From Nitrosopumilaceae archaeon (GTDB lineage: Archaea > Thermoproteota > Nitrososphaeria > Nitrososphaerales > Nitrosopumilaceae): a DNA stretch of 30,350 nucleotides. Below the pieces are notes generated by a model, which worked only from the letters and a program-made list of their open reading frames with translations, did no database searches and was not told where the DNA came from. Position numbers and translations under genes: made by a program. Numbering within the stretch: position 1 is the stretch's first letter; each line of letters begins with the position of its first letter. Positions 1-8,461 of the stretch are shown piece after piece. The stretch spans positions 1 to 30,350 of the forward strand of contig JAUYOQ010000318.1 in the NCBI GenBank assembly GCA_030697975.1, in the 5' to 3' direction.

Positions 1-1
1 A

Positions 2-97
2 GAAAAGAAAAAGACAACACCTTCAAAAACTGAAGAAAAGATAGCTCTAAAACCCAAAGAAAAGAAAAAGACAACCCCTTCAAAAACTGAAGAAAAG
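2..97 (+). repeat. 57-base imperfect tandem repeat inside the TFE-beta N-terminal tail
   Basis: Bases 2-40 recur at 59-97 with a single mismatch, which is synonymous (ACA versus ACC, both Thr). The period is 57 bases, or 19 codons, so the repeat preserves frame. It encodes a Lys/Glu/Thr-rich, probably disordered segment. More copies may lie left of the window. Confidence 0.9.
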
Positions 98-532
98 AAA
101 ACCTTCGAAGAAGAACTGGAAGAACAACTAACAGATGAAGAAATCGAGAATTTTCAAATTGCAAAAGTGGATATGGATAAACTCACAAACAAAGTCACAG
201 AAATCCTAGCAAAATATGAGTCTAAGGGCATGTTGCAAAGTGAACTGTGGAAGAAACTAAAACTAACAAGCCGAGACGGTTCTCGTTTGGCATTAAAATT
301 AGAACGTATGGGAATCATCTCAAGAGAAAAGATTCTTGAAAACGGAAGATGGACATACAAACTCATTATCAAAAAAACTCCTATTAGCACAACTTCTATA
401 GAAAACGCGCCATGTTTGACGTGTCCTGTCGAACAAAAATGTACAATAGATGGAGAAATTAGCCCACGTACATGTAAATGGATTGAGGATTGGGTTCTTG
501 TCCAAATAACACCATCAAAGAAGAAAAAATGA
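2..532 (+). CDS. Transcription factor TFE-beta / RPC34-like (5' partial)
   Basis: The frame is open from the window's left edge, so the true start lies outside. TFE-beta partners TFE-alpha at the RNA polymerase preinitiation complex and helps open the promoter; it is related to RNA polymerase III subunit RPC34/RPC39. Visible in order: a Lys/Glu/Thr-rich low-complexity tail encoded by an imperfect 57-base tandem repeat (2-97), a winged-helix region (about 170-380), and a C-terminal cysteine cluster. Counting from the Met codon at 167, the cysteines are C83, C86, C92 and C103, spaced x2, x5, x10, followed by a DGEISP-like stretch and an aromatic WIEDW segment. As I recall the family, this matches the 4Fe-4S domain of human RPC39 and archaeal TFE-beta. 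The protein ends in a Lys run. The stop overlaps the next gene's ATG (ATGA), suggesting co-transcription with rlmE. Confidence 0.85.
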   Translation, partial: EKKKTTPSKTEEKIALKPKEKKKTTPSKTEEKKTFEEELEEQLTDEEIENFQIAKVDMDKLTNKVTEILAKYESKGMLQSELWKKLKLTSRDGSRLALKLERMGIISREKILENGRWTYKLIIKKTPISTTSIENAPCLTCPVEQKCTIDGEISPRTCKWIEDWVLVQITPSKKKK

Positions 533-1122
533 AATTAATTGATGCAAGAAAGGATCATTTTAGAAAACTTGCACGAGAAGAAGGTTATAGAAGCAGGGCA
601 ACTTACAAACTAAGAGAGCTTAATAACGCATACAGAATCATTGGTCCTGGATTTTATGTGCTTGATCTAGGATGTGCACCGGGAGGTTGGACACAAGTAG
701 CAGTGAAATTAGCTGGCAACAAAGGAAAAGTTATGGGAATTGACACATCATATGTTGAAGATATTCTAGGTGCCTAAATAATTCAAGGTGATATAGAAAA
801 TGAATCTATTGTAGATGAAATTCTATCATATTTTGAAAGAAAAGTAAACGCTGTCATATGTGATATCTCACCACAAGTTATTGGCAAGTGGTCAGTTGAT
901 CATGCAAAACAAATTTCTTTGAATTATAGCTGTGCAAAAATCATGGAAAAAGTACTGGTTCACAAAGGAAATGCAGTCTTTAAGGTTTTTGACGGTGAAT
1001 ATTCAAACGAATTTCGAGATTATCTAAAGGAAAAATTTGTAAAAATCAAGTTAACAAAACCAAAGGCTAGCAGAAAACCAAGCAGCGAATTATACTATGT
1101 CTGTTTGGGATACCTTGCCTAG
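529..1122 (+). pseudogene. rlmE: RlmE/FtsJ-family 23S rRNA 2'-O-methyltransferase interrupted by an in-frame TAA
   Basis: The family 2'-O-methylates a uridine in the A-loop of 23S rRNA. The frame starts at ATG 529, overlapping the TFE-beta stop, and would give 197 residues, normal for the family. A TAA at 775-777 (codon 83) stops it, yet the same frame continues without shift to 1122. Both halves are intact by family standards. The SAM-binding DLGCAPGGW lies at residues 46-54. The K-D-K-E catalytic tetrad is complete: K27, D112 (CDISP), K152 (FKVFDG) and E186 (SSELYYV). Only one base separates the TAA from a sense codon such as CAA, GAA or AAA. The stop could be a sequencing error, a recent nonsense mutation or, least likely, readthrough. 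Without it I would call a normal rlmE with high confidence. Confidence 0.88.
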
Positions 1123-2261
1123 TTTGCAAAAATATCTTTTAATTCGTTTATGTTTGCATTAGTTCTTAGGCCTTTAAAATTAAGTGAAGTGGGACTAGCT
1201 AAAAATCCACTGTTTTGAAGTTTGTTTATTGCTTTTGTTAGAGACAAAGGGGCACATTTCATTTTTGACGCTATTTCATCAAGCGTAAAATACGTTCCTG
1301 ACATTTCAGCTTCAAGAGTACATCTTTGCAGTATTTTTTCACATTTCTTGTCAACAGAACAATTGGGTATCTGTTCTAACATGGATATGACAAATTCCTT
1401 ACTAAATAACTGCCCAATCCATAATGGTCCTGCCACTGTTACTTTTGAACTACACAAATTACAAACATTACTTTGATGTTCAGAAATGGTTCTATTTCCA
1501 CAAAAATTACAATGTAAAATGTAACCCATCTTTTCTTCCTGAACCGGCTTGTTGAGAATTTTTACATATGTTCGATAATAGTGCATCTCATTTTCTACAA
1601 AGAGTGGTATAACCTCGACATCAAATCTTGCAGCAACCATGTTGATGCAACCAAGTACAAGCCGTATTGCCATCTCATTTCCGTATTCTGTCTTGACGGG
1701 AACCCCATAGTATCTTCTCTTACACGCATCATTAGCCAACCCATGTAATACTTGTAAATCAGTAGCGGTAGCAGAAAACAATCCTCCATGCATTGTCGCC
1801 CTTATTGCACAGTCAATGTATTTTGAAGGAGAACCAAAGGGATCTACATCCACAATTGTTGCCCTTGATCCTTTTTTTGAGTGACTACTTAGAAATCTAC
1901 AGGTTTCATTTTCTGATATTTCATAATTTAGTAAATTATTCAGATTTGCCGACCTTAGGCTTAGATTAAGTGCGGATGGATTAAGATCATTTACTATGAC
2001 TTTTTCAATGCTTTTTACCTCATTTGCAACCCTTAGTCCCCTTGCACCTATGCCCGCCAATCCATCGAGAAAAATTTTTGGACCTACAAAATTTTCTAAA
2101 AAGGCTGAATAGGCAATAATAGAAAAATCTCGATTCATCTTTGCTCTAGGATTAAAAAATGCAGGTTCTCTTGGAGGTACTTTGGAGTTAACAGAATCAG
2201 GCGGTACAAGAATCTTTGTGCGTCCTTCAATTATTTCTAAATCATTAAGTGAAGTTTGCAA
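1119..2261 (-). CDS. trm1: tRNA (guanine(26)-N(2))-dimethyltransferase Trm1
   Basis: Trm1 dimethylates G26 at the D-stem/anticodon-stem junction of tRNA using SAM. The 380 residues fit archaeal Trm1. The N-terminal EGRTKILVP and AFFNP...NRD segments, the SAM-site LDGLAGIGARGLR (66-78) and the active-site DVDPFGSP (138-145) are family signatures. A zinc knuckle of C251, C254, C267 and C270 follows, then a C-terminal winged-helix-like region. The start is TTG at 2261; the revcomp of 2286-2291 (TTATAG) is TATA-like about 27 bases upstream. An internal Met in KMNRD would cut into conserved sequence, so the TTG is preferred. It converges on rlmE with a few bases of 3' overlap and diverges from rnhB. 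Confidence 0.95.
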   Translation of the reverse strand: MQTSLNDLEIIEGRTKILVPPDSVNSKVPPREPAFFNPRAKMNRDFSIIAYSAFLENFVGPKIFLDGLAGIGARGLRVANEVKSIEKVIVNDLNPSALNLSLRSANLNNLLNYEISENETCRFLSSHSKKGSRATIVDVDPFGSPSKYIDCAIRATMHGGLFSATATDLQVLHGLANDACKRRYYGVPVKTEYGNEMAIRLVLGCINMVAARFDVEVIPLFVENEMHYYRTYVKILNKPVQEEKMGYILHCNFCGNRTISEHQSNVCNLCSSKVTVAGPLWIGQLFSKEFVISMLEQIPNCSVDKKCEKILQRCTLEAEMSGTYFTLDEIASKMKCAPLSLTKAINKLQNSGFLASPTSLNFKGLRTNANINELKDIFAN

Positions 2262-2293
2262 TTATAATTACAAATCTTCATTCACCTATAACG

Positions 2294-2302
2294 GTTTAAT
2301 AT
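2294..2302 (+). promoter_or_regulatory. TATA-like box for rnhB
   Basis: The A/T stretch GTTTAATAT is centred about 25-26 bases before the GTG at 2323. This fits a leaderless archaeal transcript and supports the GTG over the much longer upstream frame. Confidence 0.5.
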
Positions 2303-2322
2303 GCACAGTACTTCAGAGATTT

Positions 2323-2940
2323 GTGCTTATTTGTGGAGTTGATGAGGCAGGAAGAGGTTCTATGGTAGGACCGCTTGTAATTGCTGGAGTATCTATAACA
2401 CACAAAAAAATTAAAGAACTTGATTTAATGGGAATCAAAGATTCAAAAAAACTTACTCCTCATGTTCGCGAAAAACTATACAAACAAATCATTGACTTTG
2501 TAGACGACTATTATGTAACACAAATCAACCCATTCACAATAGATCGAAACGTTCGCAAACACCAGCTAAACGCTCTTGAGGCAAAATACATGGCAAAAGT
2601 GATCTTAAAACTAAGCCCAGATATTTCGTATGTTGATTCATGTGATGTAAATGCCACTAGGTTTGGGAAAGAAATATCTGGACTAACAAACAATGGCAAA
2701 ATTCGATCTTATCACCACGCTGATAGTAGATTTGTTATAGTTTCTGCCGCCTCAATACTTGCTAAAGTAACAAGGGATAAGGCAATCAAGCGCTTGCATA
2801 AACAGCATGATCTGGGTAGTGGCTATCCATCAGATCGTAAAACGGTTAAATTTGTAGCAAATTTGATCAAAAATCAAGTAACAGTTCCAAATTTTATTCG
2901 CACAAGCTGGAAACCAGTTCAAGTTATGTTAAGAAATTAA
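2323..2940 (+). CDS. rnhB: Ribonuclease HII
   Basis: RNase HII cuts the RNA strand of RNA-DNA hybrids and removes misincorporated ribonucleotides. From the GTG at 2323 the protein is 205 residues, typical for archaeal type 2 enzymes, and opens with VLICGVDEAGRG. D7 and E8 are the first catalytic acids, followed by a YVDSCDVN acidic segment and the HHADSRF region with AASILAKVTRD. The frame is open upstream to an ATG at 2182, but that would add about 47 residues unlike the family, overlap trm1 and ignore the TATA-like box at 2294-2302. The gene converges on flpA with a 4-base overlap. Confidence 0.93.
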   Translation: MLICGVDEAGRGSMVGPLVIAGVSITHKKIKELDLMGIKDSKKLTPHVREKLYKQIIDFVDDYYVTQINPFTIDRNVRKHQLNALEAKYMAKVILKLSPDISYVDSCDVNATRFGKEISGLTNNGKIRSYHHADSRFVIVSAASILAKVTRDKAIKRLHKQHDLGSGYPSDRKTVKFVANLIKNQVTVPNFIRTSWKPVQVMLRN

Positions 2941-3668
2941 TCGCTTTTAAGATATTTTGCAATTACCATTGCATGATCTTTGTCATAAGGATAAAGATCA
3001 ATTACTTGGTTAATTTCAAAATGCTGTTGAATCTTCTTTATCTCCTCTTCAATAATTCTTTTTGGGTTTTTTGTAACATCTATACTTCGAGTTTTAATAA
3101 CCAAGAACAAATATCCGCCAGCCTTTAGATACAGCTTACAATTTGCAATAGCGATTTCTGTCTGATCTGGCTGTGCAATATCGACATAAACTATGTCGAC
3201 TTGACCATAAATTGAAAAATACTGTTTAGGTTGTCTTGCATCCTGTATTATTGGAATGATATTTGGCCTATGTGATGCTACTCTGTCAAGAAAATCCCTT
3301 GCAACCCTGCTTGAGTGTTCAACTCCAAAAATTATGCCTCTTGGTCCAACAATATCAGATATATGACTAATTGTAGTTCCTGTTGATACTCCAAGATAGA
3401 GAATATTTGATTTATCAGTAATTGGAAATATCTCTAACCCATTCATAATAGATGCTGCTAATTTACTTCTAAAAGGATCCCATAACCTGTACTCTATGTC
3501 TTTCTTTTTTACTAGCTTTTCTTTGTAAACTTGGTTTCCAATAACCAAGTTTTCAGTTGCAAGTTTTTCTTCGCCGTCTACTTTGATCCAATAAAAATTC
3601 TTTTTATCTACGTCCAAAACGTTTTCGTTTCTTGTCCTTTGATTTGAATTTTGATTTTTTATCATCAT
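2937..3668 (-). CDS. flpA: Fibrillarin-like rRNA/tRNA 2'-O-methyltransferase
   Basis: This is the catalytic subunit of the archaeal box C/D RNP, which methylates ribose 2'-OH groups at sites chosen by guide RNAs. Family segments are clear: YRLWDPFRSKLAA, the SAM-binding LYLGVSTGTTISH, VDIVYVDIAQPDQ, and the IKTRSIDVTKNP motif near the C-terminus. The listed start (ATG 3668) gives 243 residues but puts the first 17 codons inside the end of nop5. A TTG at 3617 gives a protein starting LDVDKKNFYW, closer to known archaeal N-termini, with a 14-base overlap of nop5. I consider the TTG at least equally likely. It lies directly downstream of nop5, the usual archaeal pairing. Confidence 0.95.
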   Translation of the reverse strand: MMIKNQNSNQRTRNENVLDVDKKNFYWIKVDGEEKLATENLVIGNQVYKEKLVKKKDIEYRLWDPFRSKLAASIMNGLEIFPITDKSNILYLGVSTGTTISHISDIVGPRGIIFGVEHSSRVARDFLDRVASHRPNIIPIIQDARQPKQYFSIYGQVDIVYVDIAQPDQTEIAIANCKLYLKAGGYLFLVIKTRSIDVTKNPKRIIEEEIKKIQQHFEINQVIDLYPYDKDHAMVIAKYLKSD

Positions 3669-4833
3669 TCCATTTTCTAAATGGTCTTTCTTCTCTACGT
3701 GGTATCGGTTTTTTCTCTATAGGATTTTTGTATTTTTTGCCAATTTCGTCAACTCTAATGTTTAGTTTTTCTAATAATGTGTCATTTCGTCCTACACCAT
3801 AGACATCAACCCTTGCTGCTATAGCTGCTTTTGCCGCTATTGCCCTTGCAATCTTTCCACGCTGCCATCGTGGTGCGGCATGAACCAAAGCATGCTGGAA
3901 CAATAATCCATGTTTTGGAGGTTGTGCTCCTGTTTTTAGTGATCTAAAAAGCGCCTTTTCTGCCCCAAGCACCTGAATTGTACTTGCAGGCATTGAGGAA
4001 AGTCTCTTTAGGCTTCCGGCTCTTGCAAGAATCCTAGCCCCGACAGAAGGTCCAAGAATTGCTGAAATATTTGGTGCAATTTTGTTCATTTGTGTTTCAA
4101 CGTGATTTTCTATTTTTTTTCGCAGCTCATGTAATTCAAGAATCTGTTTTGCCAACGACTTTACAAGCGAAAGATTCTCTTCTGATATGTCTCCGCCTCT
4201 ACTCTTTTCTGAAATAACAGAGAGCATCTCTATTTTTGAATCAGGAAAACCTGCATCTTCAAACACCTTTTTTGATAAATTCTGCCTTTTTCCAGCTAAA
4301 ACTATTTGTGAATAACCAATAATGCTGTCTATTATATTGTCAAGTTCTGGAAAGTGAAGACCGTACCATTCTCTAACTCGTGAGCTTATTCCATTGATTA
4401 TTTTGTCAGTCTCATCAAGTGTATTGATAGATTGGATTATGTGAAGATCTGGGCTCTCTGAAACTTCGGTTATCTTTGATGATGAAAGCTGAACTGCAAA
4501 ATTACGTAGTTTTGTCATAGCATCATTTACATCTTTTGCAAAACCAGAGTCTACTAGAATTTTTGTTTTTGAGATGTGTATGTTGTTAATCTTGTCTTCA
4601 TCCATTAACTGTGCATCAATTGATTTCTTTTTTAGAATAAATAACAATGATTCATCACTTACAACCATGACTGTTTGTAAATTTGATAAAAACTCAATTA
4701 GTTCCTTAATTTCTAAACTGCGATTTTTTATGGAAAGATAATCTCTTACAGGATTTGAAAAGGGAAACGATTTTTTGCACACACCATTTTCAAATATTGC
4801 TACACCTAGTTCCGTAAGAATAACAGAATGCAT
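3604..4833 (-). CDS. nop5: Nop5 (Nop56/58-like) box C/D RNP scaffold protein
   Basis: Nop5 bridges L7Ae-bound C/D guide RNA and fibrillarin. From ATG 4833 it has 409 residues. The N-terminal half is the fibrillarin-interacting domain, followed by a helical coiled-coil region and the NOP domain with GPSVGARILARAG, a LGAEKALFRSL stretch and the HALVHAAPRWQRGKIARAIAAK signature split across two adjacent blocks. The C-terminus is a Lys/Arg-rich tail. The frame is open to an ATG at 4887, but MHSVILTELGVAIF looks like the natural family start. An A/T box at 4855-4863 sits about 26 bases upstream of ATG 4833. Co-transcribed with flpA. Confidence 0.93.
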   Translation of the reverse strand: MHSVILTELGVAIFENGVCKKSFPFSNPVRDYLSIKNRSLEIKELIEFLSNLQTVMVVSDESLLFILKKKSIDAQLMDEDKINNIHISKTKILVDSGFAKDVNDAMTKLRNFAVQLSSSKITEVSESPDLHIIQSINTLDETDKIINGISSRVREWYGLHFPELDNIIDSIIGYSQIVLAGKRQNLSKKVFEDAGFPDSKIEMLSVISEKSRGGDISEENLSLVKSLAKQILELHELRKKIENHVETQMNKIAPNISAILGPSVGARILARAGSLKRLSSMPASTIQVLGAEKALFRSLKTGAQPPKHGLLFQHALVHAAPRWQRGKIARAIAAKAAIAARVDVYGVGRNDTLLEKLNIRVDEIGKKYKNPIEKKPIPRREERPFRKWNDDKKSKFKSKDKKRKRFGRR

Positions 4834-4854
4834 GAATTCATGACTCTGGTTCTC

Positions 4855-4863
4855 ATTAAAAAA
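4855..4863 (-). promoter_or_regulatory. TATA-like box for nop5-flpA
   Basis: Read on the minus strand this is TTTTTTAAT, centred about 26 bases upstream of ATG 4833. It supports the shorter Nop5 start and a leaderless transcript. Confidence 0.45.
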
Positions 4864-4890
4864 GGTACCATCTAATGTACAAATCAACTG

Positions 4891-4898
4891 TTATAAGA
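4891..4898 (+). promoter_or_regulatory. TATA-like box for pyrD-pyrK
   Basis: TTATAAGA is centred about 26 bases upstream of the GTG at 4921, the spacing expected for a leaderless mRNA. Confidence 0.5.
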
Positions 4899-4920
4899 CA
4901 AAGTTGGTTTATGTTTCAAA

Positions 4921-5832
4921 GTGAAACCAAGCCTTTCAACTTCTATAGGGTCAATACAGATTGAAAGACCCACAATGCTTGCATCTGGAATATTGGGAAT
5001 ATCACTTGATGTTTTTAATCGAATTTACAACGCTGGTGCAGGAGCAGTAGTAACTAAATCCCTTAGCAAAGAACCATGGGAGGGTTATCCAAACCCCACA
5101 ATATTTAGCGTAAAGGGTGGAGGATGGCTTAATGCAATAGGACTTTCAAATCCAGGAGCACCATACTTTGCAAAAATGATTTCACAAAATAAAGAAATCC
5201 CAATCATTGTTAGCTTGGTTGGCTCTGTTGAAGATGATTTTACCTTTATGATAAAACAATTTGAAAGCTGCAAAATTCTTGCCTTTGAATTGAACCTTTC
5301 ATGCCCACATGTAGAAAAAGTGGGCCTTGAGGTAGGCGATGATCCAGAACTTGTCAAAAAAATCATAAAAAAAATCAAATCAGTAACAAAGACTCCAATA
5401 ATCGCAAAGGTTGGGCTTGGAACTACCAATTATCTAGATACAGTTCTTGCAGCACAGGAATCTGGTGCTGATGCAATAACTGCAATCAATACACTACGTG
5501 CTATGGCAATTGATGTTGAAACCGAAAGACCAATACTTAGTAACAAAATAGGCGGTCTTTCAGGAACCCCAATCAAACCAATAGCTGTACGATGTGTTTA
5601 TGAGATATCAACAATGTATGATATTCCAATAATCGGCTGTGGTGGAGTATCAAGCTGGGAGGACGCTGTTGAATTTATTCTTGCAGGTGCATCTGCTGTA
5701 CAGCTTGGAAGCATTGTAGGAGACAATTGGCTTAGTGTCTTTGATGACATAAACAATGGAATAACGAAGTATATGGAGAAAAAAGGTTTTTCAAAAATAG
5801 AGGAAATGATAGGACGTGCAAAGAGATTTTAA
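4921..5832 (+). CDS. pyrD: Dihydroorotate dehydrogenase B, catalytic subunit
   Basis: PyrD oxidises dihydroorotate to orotate in pyrimidine synthesis, using FMN and passing electrons to PyrK. The 303 residues form a TIM-barrel enzyme of class 1. ELNLSCPHVE carries the catalytic-loop cysteine C128. GLSNPGAPYF, PIIAKVGLG, AINTLRAM and the C-terminal GCGGVSSWEDAVEFILAGASAVQLGS FMN-phosphate region (in two adjacent blocks) match the family. The start is GTG, supported by the TATA-like box at 4891-4898. The 3' end overlaps pyrK by 17 bases, which points to translational coupling and to the class 1B (NAD-linked) heterotetramer. Confidence 0.95.
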   Translation: MKPSLSTSIGSIQIERPTMLASGILGISLDVFNRIYNAGAGAVVTKSLSKEPWEGYPNPTIFSVKGGGWLNAIGLSNPGAPYFAKMISQNKEIPIIVSLVGSVEDDFTFMIKQFESCKILAFELNLSCPHVEKVGLEVGDDPELVKKIIKKIKSVTKTPIIAKVGLGTTNYLDTVLAAQESGADAITAINTLRAMAIDVETERPILSNKIGGLSGTPIKPIAVRCVYEISTMYDIPIIGCGGVSSWEDAVEFILAGASAVQLGSIVGDNWLSVFDDINNGITKYMEKKGFSKIEEMIGRAKRF

Positions 5833-6628
5833 CCATCCATCAATCCGTCAAATAGAAAAAGTAATTGATGAAACTCCTACAGTCAGAACCCTAGTCTTCT
5901 CAGATGATTTACTTTCTACAGTTCTACCAGGACAATTTGCCATGGTTTGGATCCCAGGTGTTAATGAATTGCCAATGAGTGTCATGATTTCACAAGAAAA
6001 AGGAAAAGCTGCATTTACGGTACGAAAACACGGCATGGCATCTACGGCGCTTTATAATTTAGGTGCAGGTAAATTAATCGGCGTTCGTGGTCCTTATGGA
6101 AATCATTTTGACATAAAAGAAGGAAAACTACTTCTTGTTGGGGGCGGTACTGGTCTTGTCCCACTACTTAGATTACTCAAATTCATAAAAACAACAGATA
6201 ATGTAACTGTACTAATGGGCGCAAAAACAAAAGACGAAGTATTTTTTGAGAACTTGGCAAATGAATTACTTGAAAAAAATAATCACAAAGTAATAGCTGT
6301 AACCGAAGATGGCTCTTATGGAAAAAAGGGGCTCGTAACAGAAATAATGGAAGAATTGTTGCAAACTAGTACCTTTAACGCAGTTTATACATGTGGTCCA
6401 GAACTGATGATGTACAAAGTGATACAGTTAGCAACATCAAAAGGAATCTTTGTTCAAGCAAGCCTTGAGCGCATGATGAAGTGTGGAATAGGAATATGTG
6501 GTAGCTGCTGTGTGGGAGAAGATCTTGTTTGTCGTGATGGGACGATATTTGATGGTAAACACCTATTAGCTAACAGCGAATTTGGTCATTCGCATAGGAA
6601 TAAAGCGGGAATACTTGAAAATTATTAA
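5816..6628 (+). CDS. pyrK: Dihydroorotate dehydrogenase B, electron-transfer subunit
   Basis: PyrK moves electrons from PyrD to NAD+ through FAD and a 2Fe-2S cluster. The 270-residue protein has an N-terminal FAD-binding beta barrel, a nucleotide-binding domain opening with LLLVGGGTGLVPLLRLL, and a C-terminal cysteine cluster of C223, C228, C231 and C239 (x4, x2, x7), which is the PyrK pattern. C232 is an extra adjacent Cys. The start is GTG at 5816 inside the pyrD 3' end. Confidence 0.94.
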   Translation: MQRDFNHPSIRQIEKVIDETPTVRTLVFSDDLLSTVLPGQFAMVWIPGVNELPMSVMISQEKGKAAFTVRKHGMASTALYNLGAGKLIGVRGPYGNHFDIKEGKLLLVGGGTGLVPLLRLLKFIKTTDNVTVLMGAKTKDEVFFENLANELLEKNNHKVIAVTEDGSYGKKGLVTEIMEELLQTSTFNAVYTCGPELMMYKVIQLATSKGIFVQASLERMMKCGIGICGSCCVGEDLVCRDGTIFDGKHLLANSEFGHSHRNKAGILENY

Positions 6629-6690
6629 AATATGCTGACCAGCAAGGTTTAAAATAAATTAAAAAAACTGTCCGTAAAGGGACAAGAATT

Positions 6691-8418
6691 ATGGCACATC
6701 CTAAGATCGTATTAACCGCAGACAGAACACTCATGTCACCATATCGAGGAATATCGCTTGCAACATTTTTTGGTTGTGCCCCAGCATTAGATCCTAATCG
6801 TGATAAAAACAACTTTTGGTATAAAATACTAAAAAATCAAGTTACTCCAAAAGTTTTATTTGATTTTATTTGCAATCCAATCTCTCATACTAATGGTGTT
6901 GCTGATTATGCACCATATGGTTTACGTAAAGTAGAGGCAGGTTTGATACGCGATGGATTTAAGCGTGAAGATGTAGTTGTAGCACATCCTGATCATCTAG
7001 AGAAATTTATTGGTCCTGAAACAGAGGTGGTGGGCACCTATGAAATGGATCCACTTGGCATGGGGCCTGTTACAATGACATTCACGTATGGTCGAAAACA
7101 AACTTCCTATGATGAGTATTACTGTAGAGATCTACACATGAAAATTAATGCTGCAAAGAAAAAAAATGGTAGTCATGCCAAAGTTATTGCAGGAGCCTCT
7201 GGAACTTGGCAATACAACTATGATCCAGAAAAAATTGAAGAATATGGTTTGTATGCGGTTTTAGAAGGTGAGCTTGGTGGCATTGCACCAGAAATAGACG
7301 GCCACGCTGGAAAGTTTTTCAATCATCTCATAGACGGCGATTTTGAAAACATGGATCCCTTCAGGAAAAAATCTGATTTCAAAATTGACATTAAAGAATT
7401 CAAACGTGGTGATAAGCTCATACATGGAAGATTTGTTAATTACTGGGACCGACCAGACATTGAAGAAATTCCAGAAATAATTGAACCTAGCATGCATGGA
7501 ATGATTGAAGTAATGCGTGGATGTGGTCGTGGTTGTAAGTTTTGTGATGTGACCTTAAGGGCACTACGATACTATCCTCCAGAAAAAGTCAAAAAAGAAG
7601 TTGAAATAAACCTGAAAAAAGGCGGTGCCAAATCAGCTTGGGTACATAGCGATGACATCTTTGTTTATGGAATGGATCCACGAACATCAAAACAAATGGA
7701 GCCAAACAGAGAAGCCTTAGAAGAATTATTCACTGCAATAATGTCAACAGGCGTAGAACATACAAACCCCACACATGGCACTTTGGCAGGAGCCATAGCA
7801 GACGAGAAATTAATTCCAAATATATCAAAAATAATCAGAGCTAGTCCTACTAATTTGATAGGCATTCAATGTGGATTTGAAACAGGTAGTCTCAGATTGA
7901 TTGCAAAATATGCAGATAGAAAACTGGCACCATATAGCCCAGAAGAATGGCATTGGGTTATAAAAGAAGGAGTAAAGACCCTAAATGAACACTATTGGAT
8001 TCCCGCCTTTACACTCATAATGGGATTAGACAATGATGAAACACCTGAAGATGCATGGGACACAATCAGAATTCTCAGCGAACTAGAACGGGAACAACCA
8101 GATTCAATGTTTACTGCTACGCCTCTTACTTTTGTGCCAATAGGCCTTCTTGAAAAATCAGAGTTTTTTGATATAGGAAATGAAATGGATCCAGCTCAAT
8201 TAGGTGTAATGTACAAGACATGGCAACACAACTTCAAATATGGAATACAAAAATTCATGAACAAAACAGGACAAAATAATTCTGTCACAAAGAACTTCTT
8301 TAACATGATGGCAAGAACCCTAGGCGGGGTTCCATTATCCGCCATGGAACAATTTGCAAGAAGAAAAGGAAGAGAACACGAACGAGTTATTGAAGCTATT
8401 AAGGCAAAATATTGGTAA
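6691..8418 (+). CDS. B12-binding-type radical SAM protein, substrate unknown
   Basis: The 575-residue protein carries the radical SAM cluster motif C278-x3-C282-x2-C285 in MRGCGRGCKFCDV. The roughly 270 residues before it resemble the N-terminal half of B12-binding radical SAM enzymes, with AGASGTWQ and VLEGELGG stretches, but I see no clear DxHxxG cobalamin motif, so cobalamin binding is uncertain. After the cluster come HSDDIFVYG, GIQCGFETGS and a HWVIKEGVKTLNEHYW segment typical of the barrel's later strands. Similar proteins are annotated widely in archaea without a defined substrate. It stands alone between pyrK and rps30e. A short inverted repeat (TGTCC/GGACA, 6669-6684) lies just before the ATG. 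Confidence 0.85.
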   Translation: MAHPKIVLTADRTLMSPYRGISLATFFGCAPALDPNRDKNNFWYKILKNQVTPKVLFDFICNPISHTNGVADYAPYGLRKVEAGLIRDGFKREDVVVAHPDHLEKFIGPETEVVGTYEMDPLGMGPVTMTFTYGRKQTSYDEYYCRDLHMKINAAKKKNGSHAKVIAGASGTWQYNYDPEKIEEYGLYAVLEGELGGIAPEIDGHAGKFFNHLIDGDFENMDPFRKKSDFKIDIKEFKRGDKLIHGRFVNYWDRPDIEEIPEIIEPSMHGMIEVMRGCGRGCKFCDVTLRALRYYPPEKVKKEVEINLKKGGAKSAWVHSDDIFVYGMDPRTSKQMEPNREALEELFTAIMSTGVEHTNPTHGTLAGAIADEKLIPNISKIIRASPTNLIGIQCGFETGSLRLIAKYADRKLAPYSPEEWHWVIKEGVKTLNEHYWIPAFTLIMGLDNDETPEDAWDTIRILSELEREQPDSMFTATPLTFVPIGLLEKSEFFDIGNEMDPAQLGVMYKTWQHNFKYGIQKFMNKTGQNNSVTKNFFNMMARTLGGVPLSAMEQFARRKGREHERVIEAIKAKYW

Positions 8419-8461
8419 TTTTATCCAAAACATTAAATTCAATCTAATAGGACTGTAGTTC

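Noticed and set aside
2182..2322. Upstream extension of rnhB from ATG 2182
   Set aside because: It overlaps trm1, adds residues unlike RNase HII and would be read through the TATA-like box at 2294-2302; the GTG at 2323 gives the family N-terminus.
5085..5429. 114-codon ORF on the minus strand
   Set aside because: It lies wholly within pyrD, whose protein is clearly conserved; a shadow frame.
6669..6684. Hairpin TGTCC/GGACA before the radical SAM gene as a riboswitch
   Set aside because: A 5-bp stem with no further conserved structure is too little for a riboswitch claim.
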